In this document: positions 12,859 through 24,249 of the stretch, piece by piece
How positions within the stretch are numbered: the first letter of the stretch is position 1
How the letters are laid out: the number at the start of each line of letters is the position of its first letter
Assembly (NCBI RefSeq): GCF_002775205.1
Contig: NC_036464.1
Location: 2,965,317-3,029,316 of the forward strand
DNA from: Xiphophorus maculatus
Taxonomy: Eukaryota > Chordata > Actinopteri > Cyprinodontiformes > Poeciliidae
Direction: 5' to 3'
DNA length: 64,000 nt
Made by a program: the position numbers and the translations under genes
Notes under the pieces: generated by a model
Told to the model about the DNA's origin: nothing
What the model saw: only the letters and a program-made list of their open reading frames with translations
Databases searched by the model: none

Positions 12859-13113
12859 TTCCTGAGCTGCGGTTCTTCTGCTGCTGTTTGTTTCTGCACA
12901 AACATCAATAAATGTCCATAAAAACGTTTTTCAGTTCAGGAAGTTCCTGGAATCTGAATCCTCGTCCTGCTGGAGCCTCGGTGTCGACTCCTCCCTGCCT
13001 GACGCTCCGCCTCCTGCAGGAGGATCGCAGGCAGACGGAGACGGACGCAGCAGAGGACGGAGGACGGATCAGAGGACGGATCAGAGGACGGAGGCAGGAT
13101 CTTCATCTTCATC

Positions 13114-16100
13114 ATGGACGCTCTGAGGAAGGGATTCTCCATGGCCAAGGACGGCGTGGTCGCCGCCGCTGAGAAGACCAAGGCCGGCGTGGGCGAGGCC
13201 GCCACCAAGACCAAGGACGGGGTCGTGTATGTGGGTAAGACCACCGTGACCTTTGACCCTGACAGGGTCACTTCTTACAGTGAAATCTGGAGAAAAACGG
13301 CTAAAGTAGCTTAAAGGATGAAAAACTGAAGGAGATTATTAAACTAAAACATGAATAATATTTAACATTAATTTATTATTGGAGATCAGAGGAAGAAAAC
13401 AAGAAGATGAAAAACTAGATTTATTAAACTCTTAACAATAATTTAAAAGACTGAAAATAAAAACTAAATGAAAGCATTAGAGGAAACGCAGAGAAATATT
13501 TAAAATCTGTTTCACTTTCAATATGGAAGGAAAAAACAAAATAAAAGAGGAAAATTATTAAAACATCCAGCAAATGTCCCAATATTAAATATATTCAGGA
13601 GAAAATAAATGAAATATAACACAGAAGATTAAAACGGAGACAAAGAGACGCTGAGTGTTAAAATATTAAAGATGAAATCCAACAGGATGAGAGGAAACGC
13701 CGAGTCATCATGGCTGACGGCTTAAATCTGCACAGGAAAATATGGAGTTTATTTCATCATCTGAGAGGAAAATTAATGAGATAATAAAATCATGTAGAGG
13801 GAAAACATCAAAATGTTAATAAATAATATTAATACACTGTAAAAACATGAATGTTTTCAGTTTCATCAGATTCACTGAATCTGATTCAGCCTGAAGTTTC
13901 CACTCATTCAGTTTCATTTATTTATAAAATAAGTCAATGAAAGATAATCATAATAATTCAACAGAAAATAAAGAAGAAAACTTTAAGAAGTAAATAAAAC
14001 AAATTTAATCTGATATCTGGAAATAATAATCAAACTAATTTAATAAATCCAGAGTTCATCTCTAACTCTGCCTCATCATTTCTTCATGATGTGAGGCTCT
14101 GATCTGACCTTTGACCTGATTCATGTTCTGCGTTGTTTAATGAAGGCAAAACGTCAAAAGATTTTTCAAATTAAAAGCCCAAAGTCAGACCAGCCATTCC
14201 TGGTTTGAGTATAAACAACTTCCAGCTTTTAGAGTCATAAAAAAACTGCAGCTCATTTATTATTCATTAATCTGCTGCAGAAACATGCAGGCGGTTATTA
14301 AATTATCTGAAAAATTCAGGTTCTGCTTTGGGTAACAATAATAAAACATTTCATCTGTTTGCTGTCATTTTATTTTAAAGTTCAGATTTTCACCAAAGAT
14401 CAAAGTTTCGATTTAGTTTTATAAAATAAAATGAAACCAGAAAATAATCAAATATTTATCATCTACGACTTCCTGCTTCATCAGAAGCTCATCTTTCAGA
14501 TTCCCCTGAACGCCTCGCGCTGCTGCTGGGAAACAGAGACCAGCTGACCGGGAATCAGACAGAACCGGTTCTGTCCGACCCGACACATGGTCCACTGGCC
14601 CCACGATAACACACACCCAGCTAAAAACCCAGAACCCGGACCGGTCCAACAGAACCTGAACAGAACCTGGACCGTAGTTCCTCTGGAGTCTTTAATCAGC
14701 TGCTGATTCTGTAAAAATCTCTGAATTCAGACTGAAAAACTCAAAGACCTGATCAGCTGAATGAATGAATGAATGAATGAATGAATGAATGAATGAATGA
14801 ATGAATGAATGATTCTGCAGGTGGAACTGGGTCAGAACCAGAACTGGACTGGGCTCAGCTGCTGATGTGATGAACATCAGGATCTTCCTCCAGATGAATC
14901 TACATAAATAAAATCAGATTTAAATTCAGTTTTACAGTGAAATGTTTTGGTTCTGGTTCTGATGTTTTCCAGGAAACAAGACGATGGAGGGAATGGTGAC
15001 GAGCGTGAACACAGGTGAGACAATGATCAGAAATCAATCATTCATTTTTTTATTTCATGTTTTCCTGCTTCCTGTTTATAAAAATAATATAACATTATAT
15101 TATTATTTTACCTCTCAGGTTAAACTAGTTCAATAAATACAAGTTTAATCAATTTAATTTTTGTTCACAAAGTTCTGTTGTTTCCACATCAATCTTAGAA
15201 TTAGTCATTAAATAATCAAAAACATTTAATTCAAATAAAATAACATTTTAGTTTATAAACATGTTCAGTAGAAAATCCACAGAAAAACAAATATTTACAC
15301 ATTTTAAACATAAAAAAGTCTTCCTTATTGTTTGTCCTTACACAACAAATATTTCATATTTTTAAACAGTTTTAATTATTAACATTCATTTTCTCTAAAT
15401 GCTAAACATTTTTAGCACCTGATTCGTATTTCAGGGTAAAATCTCAAACTTTCTGCTTCCTTCTGTGAAATAATGGAAAAATCTGAGCAGAAACTCTGAC
15501 GTCCATCATCTGGTTCAAGTTCAGGTTCCAGCTGTGAAGCATGGAGGAGGCAGCATCATGCTGAGGGGTGTTTACTGCAGGAGGGAAAACCTTAGGTAGA
15601 AATATGGAAGCAACATCTAGAGACATCAACCAGGAAGTTAAAGGTTGGACACGTTGTCCCTCCAGATGGACATGTTGTCCCTCCATATGGACACGTTGTC
15701 CCTCCATATGGACACGTTGTCCCTCCAGATGGACATGTTGTCCCTCCAGATGGACACGTTGTCCCTCCATATGGACACGTTGTCCCCCAGATGGACACGT
15801 TGTCCCTCCATATGGACACGTTGTCCCCCAGATGGACACGTTGTCCCCCAGATGGACACATTGTCCCTCCAGATGGACACGTTGTCCCCCAGATGGACAC
15901 ATTGTCCCTCCAGATGGACACGTTGTCCCCCAAGTTGCTCAGATCTCTGAGTTGATCAGGTCGTTTAAAGCTGTAAATGTTTCTGTTAAACTCAGATTAA
16001 AATATTTCATGTTTTAAATGTTGCTGGTTTCTGTTGCCCAGTTGCTCAGAAATCCACTGAACAGGCCAACGTTGTTGCCGACACTGCGGTTGCCGGGGCC

Positions 16101-17299
16101 AACGAGGTTGCCCAGGCGACGGTGGAGAGCGTGGAGAACGCAGCGCTGGCGAGCGGATTGGTCCAGACGGTGAGTGACATCACATCGGTGAACAGCAAAC
16201 CTAAAACAAAAAATCTTCATCTATTTCATTTTAATTTTTAAAATATATATATTTTAAAGTTATCAATTATATCAATCTATTTTTGAATGATTAATTCCTG
16301 ATATAATTTCTGCCATGTAAGTTTTTAAAAATGTTTTCTTTTGTTGGTAAATCTCTGATTGGTTGATTCAGGTGGAGGCGGGGCCAGTAGCAGAGCAGGT
16401 GCCTGATTGGTTGGGCTGCTGTGACGCAGCATGACGCTTTATGCTCTTAAAACTCATCATATATCTAACAGAAGACCAAATTATTGGATGGATTTAACTG
16501 ATCATAATTCATAATAGCAACCAGTTTTAGTCATCTTGTCATTTTTATAAGCTGTAATTAAACAGCTAATAAAAATAAAATTATAAAACAGATTGTAAGA
16601 AAACAATATATCCATTGTATATGTTAGAGTCATAAATAGGAAATATTTAAGTTATTTGTATGATGGTTTGTTTTTTATTTTATTATATTTAGTAAGAAGA
16701 CTGATATTTGTTCAGGCCATTTTTATCGTGAAATTTAGCTTTATTTTGAAAGGCTTGCTTCCTGTCGAGCCATATATTGTATTAGAAAAACTTGACGGAC
16801 ACGGAGCAACACAGTGTTTGACCGTGTCAGCTGTGTATGTTTGGAAAAGGAAAAAAAGGAATTGTTAAACTGATGTATCGTCATTTTTGTATTTTTCGCT
16901 ATTTTTTACAGATAAAGAATTTTTTGTTAAAATTCACTGTTTGCACGTTTCCTTTACTTCCAGTGTCTAAGGAATGACACAGATATTGGATCTGTTGCCT
17001 ATCAGTATATATATCTATATAGATATATACTATATATCTATATAGTATATATCTATATAGATATATACTATATATCTATATAGATATATACTATATATCT
17101 ATATAGTATATATCTATATAGATATATAGTATATATCTATATAGATATATACTATATATCTATATTGTAGCTGAGATGTTTTTACTTTCCTGCTCTATTA
17201 AAATTAATGCTGAATTACAGAGAATAGTTTTAATCAACATATTTCTGCTTCATTTGTCTCCATCAGTTCCACTAATAAAACTAACAAACTGATTCAGTC

Positions 17300-17342
<43 letters not shown>

Positions 17343-17413
17343 CCTGCTCTCTGTCTCCTGAACAGACTGCAGCCCCTAAAGCAGCAGATCAGCCTGAACC
17401 TGCAGCTCAGTAG
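13114..17413 (+). CDS. sncg: Gamma-synuclein, 112 aa
   Basis: Coding exons 13114-13234, 14973-15014, 16042-16169 and 17366-17413 join in phase (121+42+128+45 nt plus stop). The 42-bp second exon and the phase-1 glycine junction after VVYVG are diagnostic of synucleins. The N-terminus [20 protein letters not shown] matches human SNCG MDVFKKGFSIAKEGVVGAVE. KTK-centred 11-residue repeats form the lipid-binding amphipathic helix. The later [12 protein letters not shown] aligns with VAEKTKEQANAV. The tail is short and Pro/Ala/Gln-rich, shorter than the acidic human tail. The stop codon abuts a splice donor, and the 3' UTR exon appears to begin at 18212 with AATAAA near 18561. Synucleins are cytosolic vesicle-binding proteins. 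The head-to-head mmrn2 neighbour supports gamma rather than alpha or beta. The fish ohnologue (a or b) is not determined. Confidence 0.93.
13235..14972. other. sncg intron 1, AT-rich, no gene seen
   Basis: A 1.7-kb intron with long A/T-rich stretches and a (GAAT)n microsatellite at 14761-14810. Nothing coding is recognised. Confidence 0.6.
14761..14811. repeat. (ATGA)n microsatellite, about 12 copies
   Basis: A pure tetranucleotide run in sncg intron 1. Confidence 0.95.
15520..15640 (+). mobile_element. Tc1/mariner-like transposase fragment
   Basis: The plus strand reads [15 protein letters not shown], matching the [14 protein letters not shown] block of Tc1/mariner transposases. About 120 bp is recognisable, directly before the minisatellite in sncg intron 2. 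No terminal repeats seen. Confidence 0.55.
15644..15932. repeat. 21-bp minisatellite, about 13-14 units
   Basis: Tandem units GGACACGTTGTCCCTCCATAT, with AGAT/ATAT and CCCTCC/CCCCC variants giving units of 20-21 bp. Each unit contains a near-palindrome, GGACACGTTGTCC. It lies in sncg intron 2. Long open frames on both strands here are by-products of a unit length divisible by three. Confidence 0.93.
16170..17365. other. sncg intron 3 with AT-rich palindromic repeat
   Basis: Contains a (TATATCTATATAGA)n array at about 16999-17166 made of self-complementary units, and a (GAT)n run at about 17299-17342 just before the last coding exon. A 70-codon open frame at 16656-16868 lies in AT-rich DNA with no support. 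Confidence 0.6.
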
Positions 17414-18211
17414 GTGAGAAACTCCTCAAATAAATGAGTTTAATAAATAACAGGAGAAAGTTAGTTTGCATATTAATTTATTTATTCATTCTGATTAGGT
17501 GAACTACTTTGGGGACAGCAGAATATCAAAGACTTTAAATTTGGTATTACATAAGCTGTCCATAGTGCCGTTACAAAGGTCACCACTAGAGGGCACTGTA
17601 CGATCCCAGACAGAAACATGAGGAAATGTCCGACTGGGTTATTTTTTTGTTTTTATAGATTCAGTGAACATGTCAAGTAACTGAGTCAGGGGGCCAGCCT
17701 GGTGGAGGGAGGGGCCTTCACCAGGCCTTCACCAGGCCTTCTTCCTTTGAGCCTCATTATGGTCAGTCAGTTTTCCTTTGGATGTTTTGTAGTTTTCGCT
17801 CAGTTTCGGACCAATGCCAGAACAGTTTCTGTTTTGACTCTGATGTCATTCAGGCAGAGAAAGTTTCTGATCTCAGGTGGTGAACCGTTGTTTCATAAAA
17901 ACTCAGTGTGTGAGACAAACGTTCATTTTAATTTGTCTCTCTTTTAATAAAGTTTCCATCCAATGACTGTTTGCAGATTAGGAAACCTGTGTAGAAAACA
18001 AGTTGATCTGTTTTAAACATGCAGCATTGTTTACGTGCTGCCCTTACTGTTTCTAAAATCATATTTAAAAGTCTGAGACCTTATGAACTCAGTCACTCTT
18101 TGCTTCTGAGCACAAACTCAGTAAATTAAACAGATTCTGGTTTTTATCTCGTTTAAGATTCAAGTAAAATTCATGAAGTTTCTTCTAAATTCTTCTTTTC
18201 GTTTCTCCCAG

Positions 18212-18585
18212 ACAGGAAGCTGCCGTCACAGAGGAGAGAAGAAGAAACTCAAAGCTAACCTGCTAATCAGCTGTTCCTCCTCTGCATCGTTAACCTCATT
18301 AACCAATCAGAGCTCTGACTGCCTTGTTTCCATGGTTACATGGTTTCCCTCCTGGTTATGCTTGGATGATTTCGTGCTTTCACATGATTGGCTCATTGGA
18401 GTGGATGTGTTGAACTCCTGCTGCTCACCTGTACTGTCTACCTGTAAGCCCCGCCCCCTGACCCGGCTCTAATGCATGAAGCTTCACTGAAACAGAAACA
18501 GACTGATGGAGTTTACTCTGATTCAGGCTCAGCTGGTTGAATCTTTTATAAACTACAAGAAATAAAGAGTTTAAAATCCATCTGA
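18212..18585 (+). other. sncg: Probable sncg 3' UTR exon with poly(A) signal
   Basis: A splice acceptor TTTCTCCCAG ends at 18211, and AATAAA follows at 18561. The preceding coding exon ends at its stop codon followed directly by GTGAG, so a downstream untranslated exon is expected. The terminus is inferred. Confidence 0.55.
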
Positions 18586-18589
18586 AGGT

Positions 18590-21500
18590 TTTCTGTTTCA
18601 TTTCCTCACATTGACAGGAGCTCAGTTTCCAGACGGTCCATAAGAAGTGACCAGAACCGGCCAGAACTCATCTGATCCCAGCGAGGCAGACCTGGTTAAA
18701 TAAAGGTTAAATAAAGGTCACCTTATTTAACCATTAATTATTATTATTACTATTATTACCAGTATCAGACACACAAAATTATTGGAACACAAGACATCCA
18801 TCCATCAGACCTTTTGGTTTGAGGTCAAACTATGAGAATAAGAGCTCAGCCTTTATTTCCTGGTTGTTACATGAAGATGTGTTAAATAACTCGGGACAAA
18901 CTTTGTTTGAACAAAACCATTTTCCAAGTCAGCAAAACTCTTGGAAGGTGTGACTGAGGTGTGTCGTGTTTAACGCTGATGGTTCAGAACTGGACCACAC
19001 ATTATCATAAATGTGTCATAATGTTATCATGCAGCAGGACAATGACCCGAAACACAAACCAACCAAACAAAGGGCTTCATCAGCAGTGGCAGGTTTAAGG
19101 CCAATTAACCCAGCAGAGAAATCTTTTCAGCTCCTGCACAGGAGAACGAAGGGAAACAAACGAGAACCGAAAGAAGCTGCAGTAAAACAAAAAGCATCAC
19201 AAAGGAAAACTGTCAGTTTGGTGTCGATACCTGAGGGAAGTCGCCCTTCAAATCAGACAAAATTCATGTCAAATGTTTGAAAACAAAAATGAACAAAACT
19301 TTTTGTTTGTGCTGCTTTGGCTTTGAAGATATTAATGAAAGGATAAAGGTCAAAAGGTCAGCCAGGCCCCTCCAGACGACCCCAGTCCCACATCCAGCTC
19401 AGAGTGACTCCATCATTTGAACTTTTCTAATCCTGTAAAGGAACCTCTTACCTGTAGCATCCGGACGCCACCATGACGGAGTCCATCCTGGAAAAACACC
19501 CAATCAGGAATCTCACTGATGGTCAAGAAGAAAAATAAAAATGTCTGAATCTAATTTATCCTATGGATCAGTAAGAGACACAGAACCTGATTATCAGAAT
19601 ATCCATTTGAACCTTAAGTGAATTTGATCTTTCAAATTCAGCCCATTTCTTAACAATCAACACAGTTTTGCTTTAAAACATCTGAAATTTCCTTGGCAGT
19701 AAAAAGTAGAACTCATGAAATGATTAATAAGAAGGTCCAAACTGACCCACCTGACTGAATCTGGTGTTTGGACCTGATCCAGGCGGTTCTGCTGCTCGGT
19801 CCAGATGTCAGCCTGTGGAACCAACATCATCACTTCCACCAAGGTTCACATCATAACGGCCATTTTTATTCTTGACTTCTTTAAACTCCACCATGGACAA
19901 AATGGTACAAAATGACACTGAAACACGAATTTCTACACAATGGAAATAAAACAAGAAAGTTCAAAATAACAAAACAGCTTATCTCAGTAACTGCTTAAAG
20001 AAGGGAATGAGTCCACCTCAGGCAAAGTCTTGAAAAAACTAAATGAGTAGCAGCACCTTGAAAACTTGTCTCTTCCAGCTAATCAGCTCCTAAACTACGG
20101 TTTCTATTTAGTAGCAACAGAAACATTGCAACAAAGTTCACAAATTGTTTCATCCAAATAATAGAAAAATAAAACCACATCTCATAACAGCATAATAAGA
20201 ATGACAGTTAAAAACATGGAGCTGGCTCAGGAGGACGTCTCCTGGGGTTTCCTGGTCTTGATTTCAGGGCTTGCTTTGGTCTCATTCTGTAGCGACGCTT
20301 TAAATTGGGTCACAATCTATTTGAGACTACAGTTTTGTGAAAACAATGAAAAGGTAACTTCCTTTGATCTTCTCCTATAGACACACAACAACAAACTGAA
20401 TGTGAATTAAAAGCAAAGCACCATGGGCGGCGGCGGCGGCGGCGGCGGCGGCGGCCTTAGTCCAAGACGCCATCGTCACAGTTTGGAGTCCAGACCTGAA
20501 GACATCTGCTGCATGTCTTTCCCTATTGACCTACTGACCTACTGACCACAGACATGGTCCTATTGGTCTATGGTCATATCTGTGGTCCTACATGAGTAGG
20601 AGTTGGACCCTATAACTTGTAAAATGCACTTTTACGAGTCCTAGATGAATAGGACCACATGTCTTCTGCAGCTTAGCTTGAATAAAACTAACTCAGTACT
20701 TCAGTTTACACCAGTATCTGCTCATATGACACATTTACAGGTTCGTGCTTTTACTGACGCTATGTGCATCTTTCAGCTAGCTTATGTTTTAGCTCACAAA
20801 GACATGAAGCAGTTCAGAGTTTTTAACTACATACACACTGTGGCTAATCATCTTTACAAGCCGCTAACCTTGTAAATTCAGCCTGACATCCTGCTGCACC
20901 CTGAGGCCCGTCTGATCACTGCTGCTGTTCATCACTAATATATTCTGTTGGCCGGATTAAGTTTGTTTTCTCAAAGCACAGTCACACTCATCCTGTCGAG
21001 TCCAGAGGAGTTTATGTATCGGTGATTATATTTCAGTCAAGCGATCGGTGAATAGAGGAGGATTATCTGTCATCAGAGCGTCACTGATGACGAAGTTTTG
21101 ACTGTCTGCAGTTTGGATCAAACTGGAAAACCTGACAGGAAAAACAGTTTTGTGTTTTATTTCTTTCTTAACTAATTTGAAATAAACAAGATTTTAACCT
21201 ACAGTTATTATTTCATTTCCCAGTTCATACCTTCAACACTCCATATTTACATACAATTAAGGAAAATCAGGATTTTTTTTCTAGTTTGTTTGTGTTACAA
21301 ACTAATCAGATCCATAATAATTACAGATAAAACATGTTTGACTGCAAAAGTGAAAAATCTACATTATTATCCTTTCAGAACAGCAGCTGATTAATTTTTC
21401 TATCTCTGGGCTTTTTGGTGATTTTGCTGCTGCCAGTTATGAACCAAACATTTTGGTTCCTGAATTTGACCCAAATCACAGAGCTGGAATTTTAAAGGGG

Positions 21501-22470
21501 CAGTTTTATGTAAAATCAACTTCATCATGTTATAATGTTTTTCTCTCATCAAAAACATACCTGCTGTGTTGCGTTGATTCTTTCATACATGTTTGAGAAA
21601 TTCTTTAATCTCCATGGCAACCAGTTAGCTGCTAAAGGGCTGAGTGGCCGTAGCCCCGCCTCCGAGGCGCAGCTCCTCCTCTCAGATCGTTCCTCTGCAC
21701 TGAAACACTGTTAGCTGTTAGCAGCACGACGGCCATAAAGCATATTCAGTTTAAAACAACAAAATGGACACAAAACTGGAAACTCGGATAACAGAATAAT
21801 AACGAGAATGTAGTAAAATGACTACAATAATGAAATAAAATCAAACATGAATTTGATCAAATTCATGTTTTCATATCAAATTATTTATGTTTTGTAAAAA
21901 GATGGTAAACATTTCCTTAAAACCTGACAGACATAAAGATCAGATTTTGGTATAAAACATGTGAAGAACCAGACGGAGGCTTTCAGTGTCTATTGGGGCC
22001 GTTACCATAGCAACGCCGAGTTCGTCCAAATTTGCTTGTTTGTTTGATAGAGCAGATAGAGACAGTAAATACACACCTTACCCTGCAGCAATACCTGCTG
22101 CTCACAGCCAATCAGAGAGCAGAGCCACCTGAAAGGATCATCATCATCATCATCATCATCATCAGGGTGGAGCAGCTGCGTCCGTAAAAACATCTGACCT
22201 GACTCCACCTGGCTGGAGGTGTGATGATGATGATCGTACTGGGAACTGAACCGGCTGGTTCTCCGGGCTGGACCCGGTCAGAGTTTCTGCGCCTCTTGTC
22301 ATTCCTGAGCGGGTGACTCAGCGTCTTCCCTCTTCGCCTCACAGAAATTATCTCCGCTGGTTTAACTGCAGGCAAAGAACAGGAACATAAATTCAGCTCT
22401 GACTCTGCAGCCAAGCCGGTCTGACGGGTCGGACAGAAACACGCCCAATTCCCCGGCGAGGCGTCGCCAC
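18590..22470. other. Spacer between sncg and the first unknown small gene
   Basis: Nearly 4 kb with no confident gene. It holds a Tc1-like fragment (18955-19115), exon-like pieces on the minus strand (19452-20316), a short (GGC)n tract inside a small open frame (20423-20545), a 28-bp perfect palindrome (21843-21870) and a (TCA)n run (22138-22164). Confidence 0.5.
18955..19115 (+). mobile_element. Tc1/mariner-like transposase fragment
   Basis: The plus strand encodes MQQDNDPKHKPTKQRA, matching the FQQDNDPKHTSK block that carries a catalytic aspartate in Tc1/mariner transposases. The remainder is too diverged to delimit, and flanking terminal repeats were not identified. Confidence 0.6.
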
Positions 22471-22472
22471 CA

Positions 22473-22481
22473 GCTATAAGA
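22473..22481 (+). promoter_or_regulatory. TATA-box candidate for the 22570 gene
   Basis: TATAAGAG lies about 95 bp upstream of the start codon, implying transcription start near 22505 and a 5' UTR of about 65 nt. Between them sits a small ATCACTG tandem repeat. Confidence 0.4.
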
Positions 22482-22569
22482 GACTGAGCTGATCCAGAGC
22501 CAGCAGCACAGCGATCACTGATCACTGATCACTTCCTGACCGATAATCACCGATCAGCCTGCAGCAGAC

Positions 22570-23579
22570 ATGAACTTCCTGAAAAAAGCCGCCGGAGGCG
22601 ACGACTTCGCCAAAGTTGCCGGGCAGAAAGCAGGTGAGTCTCAAACCAAACTTTATTTTATTCCAAGAATGTTTTTGTTTCCTCATTAGTTTTATGCTAA
22701 AGGTTGATTTGATCAGGTTAAAACCGGTTTTTATATTTAGTCAATAAAAATGGAGGAAAAGAGACAAAAGCTGATACATTTCTAACTCGCATCAATAAAA
22801 TCTGCAACATTAATCTTCATCTGCTTTGCTTTGTTATCCCTCCAAACATCAGGAAATGTGATTCCTCCGTCACAACAAACCAATATGAAGTTTGATATTA
22901 AGTTAAATAACTAATAGAGAGAATTAAATAAAAATAAATGTTAAATTCTTTAATATGCATTTAGAGGAGCTGCTTTAGGAAACTTTGTTTTCAGATGTTT
23001 CGTTCCAGAACTTTTTGGATTTGAGATCTGAGTTGCTTTGAGCCCACTGTTCATCCTCACTGCTGCTGACGGTTCAAAACCCGGTGCAGGTTCAGCTGAA
23101 ACCACCAACCAGAACATTCAGAACATTTTCACCGTCAGGCGTCTTTCCACCCACGTGGAGCTCTACCTGGAGGGGGCGGGGCTCCACCTGGAGGGGGCGG
23201 AGCTCCACCTGGAGGGGGCGGAGCTCCGCCTGAAGGGGGGCGGAGCTCCACCCACAGCTGAGGAAAATCCCTGTGGCGTCTTTAATTAACCTGCGATCAG
23301 ATTTACCAGGATGATCTTTCAGTATAATCAAGTCAGAACTCGTCTCTTGCTTCTTCTGCAGGTGAGTTTGTGGAGCAAAAGGTGGATGAGTTCGTGGGCG
23401 GAAAAAAGGGACCAAAGAAGCAGCCGCAGCAGCCGCAGCAGCCGCAGCAGCCGCAGCAGCCGCAGCAGCCGCAGCAGCCGCAACAGCCGCAGCAGCCGCA
23501 GCAGCCGCAACAGCCGCAGCAGGAGGAGAAGAAGAAGGGAGGAGATGAAGGATGCTTTGGTCTGGGAGACGCGCTGTAA
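22570..23579 (+). CDS. Unrecognised small charged protein with PQQ repeat, 93 aa
   Basis: Exon 1 at 22570-22633 encodes MNFLKKAAGGDDFAKVAGQK plus Ala and ends in phase 1 within a glycine codon. Exon 2 at 23362-23579 continues GEFVEQKVDEFVGGKK, then eleven PQQ triplets (codons CCG CAG CAG), then a Lys/Glu run and the tail GCFGLGDAL. The N-terminal 40 residues look like an amphipathic helix. No signal peptide or membrane segment. The stop is followed 36 nt later by a splice donor (23616). A 3' UTR exon probably starts at 24005 with AATAAA at 24219. The upstream TATA box and clean splice sites argue for a real gene. KVAG followed by a phase-1 glycine junction is shared with the gene at 30963, suggesting tandem paralogues. 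Function unknown. Confidence 0.7.
23161..23255. repeat. Short direct repeat, about 4 units, in intron
   Basis: CTGGAGGGGGCGGAGCTCCA-type units of about 27 bp repeat about four times in the intron of the small gene, upstream of its second exon. Confidence 0.8.
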
Positions 23580-24004
23580 TTTGATGGCAACAAGGGCAGG
23601 AAGGAGGAAACGCAGGTGAGTCGACATCATTTAACAACAAAGAAGTTTACCTGAAACAGAGCAGGTGTTCACGCCTGGAGAACACCGCCCCCTGGTGTCC
23701 AAAGGCTGCACTGACACACCTTACCCTGGAGGAAGAAGACAAGAATCAGGAGGAAAAATAAAAAACGAAATAAATACAAAACTTTTCCTTCACTCAGAAT
23801 AACTGAAGATTCATGTCCAGATTTTACAGCCGTTTCTATTTTAACGGTTTAAAGAACTTCCTGATATTTAATCACATTATTATCAAAAGATTTAGAAAAT
23901 TTGTTCTGTTACCCGGTTCTTAGTGGACCCGGTTCTGTTACCCGGTTCTGGCCCGTCTCGTTTCTCTGGAGTCGTTTTCAGGTTTGGTTTCTGTTTGTCC
24001 TCAG

Positions 24005-24240
24005 CTGGTGGTCTGAAGGAAAATGGAGGACGGAGTCATCATCATCTTCATCATCTTCACCAGCCGTCTCTGCCTCAGACGTTTCTGAACTCGGCTCTTC
24101 TTGTTTCATCTCTCTTCCTGCTTTAAACCCAGTAAGCCTCCCAGCGTCTTACTGGGAATGTAACTGGCTTAATAAATTCTACATTTGGACATTTACTGGT
24201 CTGTTGTTTTCTGGAACCAATAAACTGTCAAATTAAATAT
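24005..24240 (+). other. Probable 3' UTR exon of the 22570 gene
   Basis: Preceded by acceptor TTGTCCTCAG and containing AATAAA at 24171 and 24219. It pairs with donor CGCAG/GTGAG at 23615/23616. Inferred from splice signals only. Confidence 0.45.
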
Positions 24241-24249
24241 ATTAAAATA

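Noticed and set aside
15444-16017. Open frames of 80-152 codons on both strands
   Set aside because: Produced by a 21-bp minisatellite that stays open in several frames; composition is purely repeat-derived.
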